DNA of 10,387 nucleotides from Nitrosomonadales bacterium (GTDB lineage: Bacteria; Pseudomonadota; Gammaproteobacteria; Burkholderiales; Gallionellaceae): positions 1-10,387 of the forward strand of contig JACREA010000019.1 in the NCBI GenBank assembly GCA_016218465.1. The letters are read 5' to 3'. Positions 5,658-10,387 of the stretch are shown here, one piece after another. The notes beneath the pieces are model-generated. The model did no database searches and was not told where the DNA came from. It saw nothing but the letters and a program-made list of their open reading frames with translations. Within the stretch, counting starts at the first letter, position 1; each line of letters opens with the position of its first letter. The position numbers were made by a program, and so were the translations under genes.

Positions 5658-8546
5658 TTAACCGAGTTGATTGATCAGGGTTTGCGCTGCTTCGCGTTGC
5701 CCGGCATCGCCATCGCGCATGACCTCTTCGAGAATTTCGCGCGCACCGCTGGCATCGCCCATTTCCTGATATGCCTTGGCCAAATCAAGTTTCGTTGCAA
5801 TCTCTTGCCAATGTTCGTCTTTGCCTCCCGGCATAGGTTCGCCCAAAATTATCGGGTCGTCAAAATTCAAACTGATTCCCTCCAGACCGATCCCCGCCGG
5901 TTGCACTTCCGGCTCAGCTTTTTGAGGTGTGCTTTCTATCGGGAAATCTATCGTGAATTCCATTCCGCCATCATCAGCTTCTGCTGGTTTGGCAGCTTCA
6001 TGCTGTTCCACTGGCGCGGGTGCATTGCTACCCATCACGTCGAAAATCATGTCGCCAGTTTCGGGCAGCGCGGCTTCTGTCTGCCCGCCTTCGCTTTGCC
6101 CCGCGGCGACATTAAAATCCACCTCAGGTGCTTGCCCTGCGGCCATGACATCAAATGACATTATTGAATTCTGGTCTTCTGCACTACCCAGGAACTCCTG
6201 CTCCGGCGACGGAGTCTCCTTCCCGGATAAAGATCCTAAAGCAATATCAAAATCAAGGGTCGATGGTTGTGCAGCCGGGGCATTGTCTGTAGCAAACATC
6301 TGAGTTGCATCGAAAGCAGCCACTTGCGCGGTTGCGCTGCCAGTGCTCTCCAGAGATACTGATCCACCATACAACGGGTTGTTCGGTTCCAGCTTCAGTC
6401 CCATGGCAACTGCCTGTTGCCATGCATTTGCATCACCTGAATCCCGCAACTGGCGCGCAATAACCGAAAAAGAATTTGTATCAACACGATTGGCATAAAT
6501 GCCCAATAACTTGAGATGAATCCGGTGGTCATCCGGCGTGCTTTGCAGGGCTTCCTTGAGTATTTCTTCTGCCTGTGCGTCACGGCCAAAGTTGAGGAAC
6601 AGATCCGCCTCGCTAATCGGATCGATATTATCTGATGAAGGAGTTGCTTCATCGGTGGCGCCCATCCGGGTGAAATCGCCGGTATCAGGAGATGAAACCA
6701 CCGGGGCGGCAATACGACCGGTTGTGGCAACAGAACCGGTGGTCGTCGAGCCGGCAGCCTCAGAAGCCTCGCCTATGTTTTCGCTATCAGGTTTTTTTTT
6801 TCGCCGATTCAACATAATAACGAGTCCGCTTGAGCCAAGCAGGAGTAACGCGCCGCCGATCAAATAGAGCGGCTCCCCCAAAATCTGATCCAATAAGGGT
6901 TCAGGCTCTACCACTTTTGGCTTGGAAGTGGACGTTGGAGTAGTCTTGGGTTTTTCCGCACTTGCTGCTGCGGGCTTGGGTTTTTCCGCATTTGCTGCCG
7001 CCAGCCCACTTGCAACAACAACTCCAGAAGAAGCGACTTTTGAGGATTGATCCAGTGCTGCGGCTTCGGATTTAAGCGCCGCAAGGCGCTGCATATCCTG
7101 AATATTCTTTTCCAGCATTGCGGCACGCGCCTGGTCTTCCTTTAGTGCCTTGCTCTTGGCTATCGCGTCTTCCTGCGCAGCATTCTTTTTGTCCTGCACA
7201 GACTCTGGCTTCCCGCCAATTCCTGTTGAAGTGCCGTCACCAGGTGCTTCGCCCTTGGACAGTTTCAGCACTTCCTTGGCAGTTTCCTTGGCAACCGGTG
7301 CCATGTCGGCAACCGAACTGCTGATCTTGCCTGTTGCTATTTGTTGGGCATCTTGTGGCTGTATTTTAATTGGCGCGGCACTGGCCAGCTTTTGTCTGTA
7401 AACATTCCAGTCGGCTGTCTGGGCACGGATTTCTCTTAACGCATCAGGCTGGCTCACTGCCTCCACCTCGCTCTGATGTGGCAACCGCAATACCTTGCCG
7501 GCCCTGATGCGGTTCATGTTATTGCCGTCAAAATGATTTGCGTTGGCGCGATAAAACGCAACCAGCATTCGATCGAGACTCATATCGGCCAGCCTGTATC
7601 GATCTGCAACTTCGCGCATCGTGTCGCCACGCTTGATCGCAATAAACTCATCCAACTCCGGCAACTTATCCGCTGCCACCGGAGCGGCTTGCACTGCGGA
7701 TGTGGCAGCGGATACCTGAGATGGTTGGCCTGCGGGTACGACCCCGGTTTCAGTTGGCGCAGCCGCCCCAACAGGTGTGGCTGCGGGTACCAGAGATGGT
7801 TGCTCCGCAGGTACGGCCTGTCCTCCAGGCGTGACTGAAGTTTCTGCAGGTACGGCGGATTGAATTACAGGTGCAACGGCTTGCACTGTCGCTTGTGCTG
7901 GTTGTTCCGGAACATAACCTGGAGGGTCCAACAGGAAAGTGTATTCGCGCAGCAGTTTTCCGGATGACCAAGTCAGCTCTACCAACATGATCACAAAAGG
8001 GTCGCTGATTGGCTGATCGCTGCTTACCTTCAGGTAAGGCTCACCATTGGCGCGACTCTCGATCTGAAATTTGAATTTGTTGCCGTAAGGATATTCAAGC
8101 CCGGCATCTTTATAGGCTTCCGGTGAGGCAAGCCGGGCAACCAGACTGGCTTTTTCGACTTTGCTGACTGCCACTAATTCAATTTCGGCTTTGAGCTGCT
8201 GACCCAAACCGGAACCTACATTTATTCCGCCCAAACCAACAGCGAACACAGTTGTAGACAACGCCGAAGCAATAGCAAAACCAAGCAACTCTAATATAAC
8301 CTTCCACTTGGCCGGCGTTAACCAGCGGCTTATGTCACCGTCTTTAGGTGACTTAGCCGAATGGCTATGCAAAGCTGTTTGCCGGCCAAGTGGAATGTCT
8401 AGTTGTTTCACTATAACCAGCGACTTGGCTGCCGCTTCTTGGCGGCCTGGTCGAATGGCTATAACCAGCCGCTTGGCCACCGTTTTTTGGTGGCTTAGCG
8501 GAATGGCTAGTAGCTTCATCAGTTGTTTCACCAGTGATTTTCGCAC
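5658..8546 (-). CDS. fimV: FimV-family LysM/TPR inner-membrane protein with repeat-expanded N-terminus
   Basis: FimV proteins are polar inner-membrane scaffolds that bind peptidoglycan by a LysM domain and support type IV pilus assembly, twitching and cAMP signalling. This one has 962 residues. About 9-80 are a basic repeat-encoded stretch. About 83-102 are a hydrophobic signal segment ending VFA, followed by the conserved GLGGINVGSGLGQQLKAEIEL and YVPEQP region (103-216). A Pro/Ala linker (217-295), LysM (about 301-356), a coiled-coil-like segment (460-500), a Lys/Pro linker and a membrane helix (560-580) with RRKKK come next. The cytoplasmic part has a TPR (646-690), repeated acidic F-D-V/I motifs (about 764-896) and the conserved FimV C-terminal TPR (910-962). 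The GTG start at 8546 has GAGGG seven bases upstream. asd-fimV-truA order is typical. The N-terminal extension is odd: the true signal peptide appears split. Confidence 0.93.
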   Translation of the reverse strand: MRKSLVKQLMKLLAIPLSHQKTVAKRLVIAIRPGRQEAAAKSLVIVKQLDIPLGRQTALHSHSAKSPKDGDISRWLTPAKWKVILELLGFAIASALSTTVFAVGLGGINVGSGLGQQLKAEIELVAVSKVEKASLVARLASPEAYKDAGLEYPYGNKFKFQIESRANGEPYLKVSSDQPISDPFVIMLVELTWSSGKLLREYTFLLDPPGYVPEQPAQATVQAVAPVIQSAVPAETSVTPGGQAVPAEQPSLVPAATPVGAAAPTETGVVPAGQPSQVSAATSAVQAAPVAADKLPELDEFIAIKRGDTMREVADRYRLADMSLDRMLVAFYRANANHFDGNNMNRIRAGKVLRLPHQSEVEAVSQPDALREIRAQTADWNVYRQKLASAAPIKIQPQDAQQIATGKISSSVADMAPVAKETAKEVLKLSKGEAPGDGTSTGIGGKPESVQDKKNAAQEDAIAKSKALKEDQARAAMLEKNIQDMQRLAALKSEAAALDQSSKVASSGVVVASGLAAANAEKPKPAAASAEKPKTTPTSTSKPKVVEPEPLLDQILGEPLYLIGGALLLLGSSGLVIMLNRRKKKPDSENIGEASEAAGSTTTGSVATTGRIAAPVVSSPDTGDFTRMGATDEATPSSDNIDPISEADLFLNFGRDAQAEEILKEALQSTPDDHRIHLKLLGIYANRVDTNSFSVIARQLRDSGDANAWQQAVAMGLKLEPNNPLYGGSVSLESTGSATAQVAAFDATQMFATDNAPAAQPSTLDFDIALGSLSGKETPSPEQEFLGSAEDQNSIMSFDVMAAGQAPEVDFNVAAGQSEGGQTEAALPETGDMIFDVMGSNAPAPVEQHEAAKPAEADDGGMEFTIDFPIESTPQKAEPEVQPAGIGLEGISLNFDDPIILGEPMPGGKDEHWQEIATKLDLAKAYQEMGDASGAREILEEVMRDGDAGQREAAQTLINQLG
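6792..6801 (-). repeat. A10 homopolymer in fimV after the membrane helix
   Basis: Ten T on the plus strand (ten A in the coding strand) encode the end of Arg582 and Lys583-585 just after the membrane helix. Gain or loss of one base would frameshift the protein and remove the whole cytoplasmic TPR part. It is the longest homopolymer in the window. Confidence 0.9.
7695..7814 (-). repeat. Two diverged 75-bp repeats in the fimV Pro/Ala linker
   Basis: VPAEQPSLVPAATPV (residues 245-259) and VPAGQPSQVSAATSA (270-284) are 25 residues apart and similar at the DNA level, including ggttg-type and gcgggtac/gcaggtac matches. They lie in the unstructured linker between the FimV N-terminal domain and LysM, where length variation is usually tolerated. 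Confidence 0.6.
8318..8368. repeat. Palindromic repeat unit A
   Basis: 51 bp. The stem is gtcacc (8334-8339) with ggtgac (8347-8352) around gtcttta. Compared with unit C, the second base pair is T:A instead of C:G, so both arms changed together. Confidence 0.75.
8413..8462. repeat. Palindromic repeat unit B
   Basis: 50 bp. The stem is gctgcc (8428-8433) with ggcggc (8441-8446). Compared with unit C, the fourth pair is G:C instead of A:T, a compensating change; the third pair is a T-G wobble on this strand. The unit shares its last two bases with unit C. Confidence 0.72.
8461..8510. repeat. Palindromic repeat unit C
   Basis: 50 bp. The stem is gccacc (8476-8481) with ggtggc (8489-8494) around gtttttt. 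It is the most regular unit and is flanked by cagccgcttg and ttagcggaatggct. Confidence 0.75.
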
Positions 8547-8634
8547 ACCATCACCCTCACCTTGTTTATCAGATAATACAAAATAACATCAAAGAGTTAT
8601 AAGCACAAGCTAATAATATCCTTCGCATTATGTA
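8547..8634 (-). promoter_or_regulatory. asd-fimV gap: fimV ribosome binding site and a weak possible promoter
   Basis: This 88-base gap is AT-rich and has no clear terminator for asd. GAGGG at 8558-8554 lies seven bases before the GTG start of fimV and supports that start. A poor sigma-70-like pair is TTGTGC (8608-8603) and TATTTT (8585-8580) with 17-base spacing; only the first three bases of the -35 match consensus, so the promoter is speculative while the ribosome binding site is reasonable. Confidence 0.3.
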
Positions 8635-9657
8635 TCAATCTAGATATTTCGCAACCAAAATTTCCGCAATCTGCACGCTGTTCAACGCTGCGCCTTTGCG
8701 TACATTGTCGCTCACCACCCACAGATTCAAGCCCAACGGGCACGAGATATCCTCGCGGATGCGACCGACGTAGCTCGCATCATTGCCTGCTGCCTCAATA
8801 GGCGTAGGGTAACCGCCCGGTTCGCGTTTATCCATCACGATCACGCCAGGCGCCTTTTCCAGCAAGGCGCGCGCCTCGGCAGCGGTAATCTTCCTGCGGG
8901 TCTCGATGTGCACTGCCTCGGAGTGTCCGTAGAACACCGGTACGCGCACTGCAGTCGGATTCACCATGATGCTGTCATCCTCCATGATCTTGCGGGTCTC
9001 CCACACCATCTTCATTTCTTCTTTGGTGTAGCCGTTTTCCATGAACACGTCGATCTGTGGCAGCACGTTGAAGGCGATGCGCTTCGGATAAACCTCGACC
9101 ACGGCCTCCTGATGGTTGAAAAGCGCGCGGGTTTGTGCGGCCAATTCCTCGATCGCCTCCTTGCCGGTGCCGGATACCGCTTGATAAGTCGCCACATTGA
9201 TGCGCGTGATGCCCACCGCATCCTTGATCGGCTTGAGCGCCACCAACATCTGGATGGTGGAACAATTCGGATTTGCGATGATGCCGCGGTTCTTGTATTG
9301 CGCTATCGCATGCGGATTCACTTCAGGCACCACCAGCGGAATATCGCGGTCATAGCGGAAGTGCGCGGTATTGTCGATCACCACGCAACCGGCTGCCGCT
9401 GCGAGCGGCGCATATTTTTCCGACACGCTGCCGCCAGCCGAAAACAGGCCGATTTGCGCCTTGGAAAAATCGAATCCTTCCACGTCGATGACGTCGAGAT
9501 TCTTGCCGTTAAACTGCACCGTGGAACCCGCCGAACGGCTGGAAGCCAGCGGGTAAAGATTGCGCACCGGAAATTTTCGCTGTTCCAGGATAGACAACAT
9601 TGCCTCGCCTACCGCACCAGTCGCTCCTAAAATACATACGTCGTATTGCTTGCTCAT
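8635..9657 (-). CDS. asd: Aspartate-semialdehyde dehydrogenase
   Basis: Asd reduces L-aspartyl-4-phosphate to aspartate semialdehyde with NADPH, the branch point for lysine/diaminopimelate, methionine, threonine and isoleucine synthesis. The 340-residue protein has the NADP-binding GATGAVG (11-17), the catalytic Cys132 in IIANPNCSTIQ, the substrate-loop segment QAVSGTGKEAIEEL (about 159-172) and the acid-base His245 in FYGHSEAVHIE. The length suits the shorter Asd type found in many bacteria rather than the 367-residue E. coli form. ATG 9657 is preceded by GAGAGAGA seven to eight bases upstream. The stop is TGA 8637-8635. It lies 61 bases after leuB, within the conserved leuB-asd-fimV block, probably as one operon ending at the terminator after fimV. 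Intact. Confidence 0.97.
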   Translation of the reverse strand: MSKQYDVCILGATGAVGEAMLSILEQRKFPVRNLYPLASSRSAGSTVQFNGKNLDVIDVEGFDFSKAQIGLFSAGGSVSEKYAPLAAAAGCVVIDNTAHFRYDRDIPLVVPEVNPHAIAQYKNRGIIANPNCSTIQMLVALKPIKDAVGITRINVATYQAVSGTGKEAIEELAAQTRALFNHQEAVVEVYPKRIAFNVLPQIDVFMENGYTKEEMKMVWETRKIMEDDSIMVNPTAVRVPVFYGHSEAVHIETRRKITAAEARALLEKAPGVIVMDKREPGGYPTPIEAAGNDASYVGRIREDISCPLGLNLWVVSDNVRKGAALNSVQIAEILVAKYLD

Positions 9658-9702
9658 TTTTTTCTCTCTCTAAAATAATTCAGCTGGTAGCAAAACCCGC
9701 TT

Positions 9703-9723
9703 GGCTACACGCTACAGGCTACA
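9703..9723. repeat. Heptanucleotide tandem array (ggctaca) at the leuB stop codon
   Basis: Three units head to tail: ggctaca, cgctaca, ggctaca. On the coding strand this is TGTAGCC, TGTAGCG, TGTAGCC, and the leuB stop TAG (9721-9719) lies inside the first of them. The array fills part of the 61-base leuB-asd gap. It is short, so chance is possible, but it shares period and position with the two longer arrays. Confidence 0.7.
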
Positions 9724-10387
9724 AGTTCTTAACAACCGCATCGCCCATCGCCATGCAACCAATCTTCTGCAAACCGGCTTCGGCGATATCCGCAGTGCGC
9801 AACCCCTGTTGCAGCGTTTTACGCACTGCCGCTTCTATGCGCTGCGCGATGTCTTCTCGCGCAAAAGTGTAACGCATCATCATCGCAACCGACAGGATAG
9901 TCGCCAGCGGATTGGCGATGTCCTTGCCCGCGATATCCGGCGCAGAGCCATGGCACGGCTCGTACAATCCCTTGTTGTTCGCATCCAGTGAGGCGGACGG
10001 CAACATGCCGATCGAGCCGGTCAGCATCGACGCCTCGTCAGAAAGGATGTCGCCAAAAATATTGCCGGTGAGGATCACATCGAACTGCTTGGGCGCGCGC
10101 ACCAGTTGCATCGCGGCATTGTCCACGTACATATGCGACAGCGCGACTGCCGTGTATTCCTTCGCCACCTCGGTGACGACTTCGCGCCAGAACATGCTGG
10201 TATCCAGCACGTTGGCCTTGTCCACCGAGCATAGTTTTCCATCGCCTTTCAAACCAGCGCGTTTCAGCGCGATCTGGAAACCGGCATGTGCCACGCGGCG
10301 GATTTCCGACTCGCTGTACAACATGGTATCGAAGCCCTGCCGCTCGCCGTTATCCAGTGTGCGGATGCCGCGCGGCTGGCCGAAATA
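9719..10387 (-). CDS. leuB: 3-isopropylmalate dehydrogenase (C-terminal part; starts beyond right edge)
   Basis: LeuB oxidises and decarboxylates 3-isopropylmalate with NAD+ in leucine synthesis. The window holds 222 codons, from TAT at 10387 in an open frame that begins YFGQPRGIRTLDNGERQGFDTM, to TAG 9721-9719. That is about the last 60% of a protein usually near 355 residues. Visible family features are the hinge YFGQPRG, the catalytic Lys in SVDKANVL (fragment residue about 57), the Asp of MYVDNAAMQL (about 89), the metal-binding Asp pair in GDILSDEASMLTGSIG (about 112-127) and the NAD-site segment EPCHGSAPDIAGKDIANPLA. It precedes asd by 61 bases, as in many proteobacteria. The C-terminal VVKNL is followed at once by a repeat-embedded stop. 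Confidence 0.96.
   Translation of the reverse strand, partial: YFGQPRGIRTLDNGERQGFDTMLYSESEIRRVAHAGFQIALKRAGLKGDGKLCSVDKANVLDTSMFWREVVTEVAKEYTAVALSHMYVDNAAMQLVRAPKQFDVILTGNIFGDILSDEASMLTGSIGMLPSASLDANNKGLYEPCHGSAPDIAGKDIANPLATILSVAMMMRYTFAREDIAQRIEAAVRKTLQQGLRTADIAEAGLQKIGCMAMGDAVVKNL

Larger units (their letters stand above)
8295..8530. repeat. Array of hairpin-bearing ~48-50 bp repeats at the 5' end of fimV
   Basis: Three good units start ataaccag/ttaaccag and end gaatggctat/gaatggctag: 8318-8368, 8413-8462 and 8461-8510. A decayed unit lies around 8369-8412, and a partial one (ataaccttccacttggcc) is at 8295-8312. The motif agttgtttcac occurs at 8401 and 8521, hinting at a larger, ~120-bp duplication. 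Each good unit contains a 6-bp stem with a 7-base loop. The array is read in frame as fimV residues about 9-83, rich in Lys, Arg, Leu, Ala and Gln. Two unit starts lie 48 bases (16 codons) apart, so that duplication keeps the frame. Confidence 0.82.

Noticed and set aside
8318..8510. CRISPR-like spacing of the fimV repeats
   Set aside because: Units are adjacent with no unique spacers of constant length, are diverged, are read in frame as protein, and no cas genes are present.
8908..9630. A 240-codon plus-strand frame opposite asd
   Set aside because: It is antisense to an intact asd, and its His/Arg-rich composition is typical of a shadow frame.
9658..9718. Terminator between leuB and asd
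   Set aside because: No GC-rich stem followed by T residues on the minus strand; only the short heptamer array and the asd ribosome binding site are visible.

Overview
The window looks like a piece of a betaproteobacterial chromosome. The gene order leuB-asd-fimV-(CbiQ/EcfT-like)-truA-trpF-trpB-trpA-accD-(DUF3147-like)-folC is the housekeeping synteny I know from Nitrosomonadales, and the protein style suggests a Gallionella/Sideroxydans-type organism (inference; no search was run). Every gene I accept is on the minus strand, so transcription runs from high to low coordinates. Coding density is very high and no gene-free stretch exceeds 100 bases, except the first ~220 bases, which are mostly repeat and folC-derived sequence.

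Layout in the direction of transcription: 10387-9719 is the C-terminal part of leuB (leucine synthesis); 9657-8635 is asd (aspartate-semialdehyde dehydrogenase); 8546-5658 is fimV (LysM/TPR inner-membrane hub protein), followed by a convincing rho-independent terminator at 5612-5641. A second tightly packed unit then starts: 5596-4958 a CbiQ/EcfT-like membrane protein, 4961-4194 truA (tRNA pseudouridine synthase), 4096-3446 trpF, 3468-2269 trpB, 2272-1472 trpA, 1458-577 accD, and 572-222 a four-helix DUF3147-type membrane protein. Its junctions overlap or are separated by a few bases, apart from the ~100-base truA-trpF gap. folC begins at 51 and runs off the left edge. trpF, trpB and trpA give the last tryptophan steps except indole-glycerol-phosphate synthase; accD supplies the carboxyltransferase beta subunit for fatty acid synthesis; folC makes folylpolyglutamate.

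The genes are ordinary; the unusual material is repetitive DNA at gene ends and beginnings. (1) Three heptanucleotide tandem arrays (units GGACTGA, GGACAGA and TGTAGCC/G) lie at the 3' ends of truA, the EcfT-like gene and leuB. Two of them contain the stop codon and the third is translated in frame. (2) The 5' end of fimV holds several copies of a ~48-50 bp hairpin-bearing repeat read in frame. It appears to have split a normal signal peptide into two pieces about 80 residues apart. (3) The start of folC is present twice, separated by an ~80 bp palindromic element; the upstream copy is broken after about 21 codons. I see no defence system, phage, transposase gene, CRISPR array or RNA gene.
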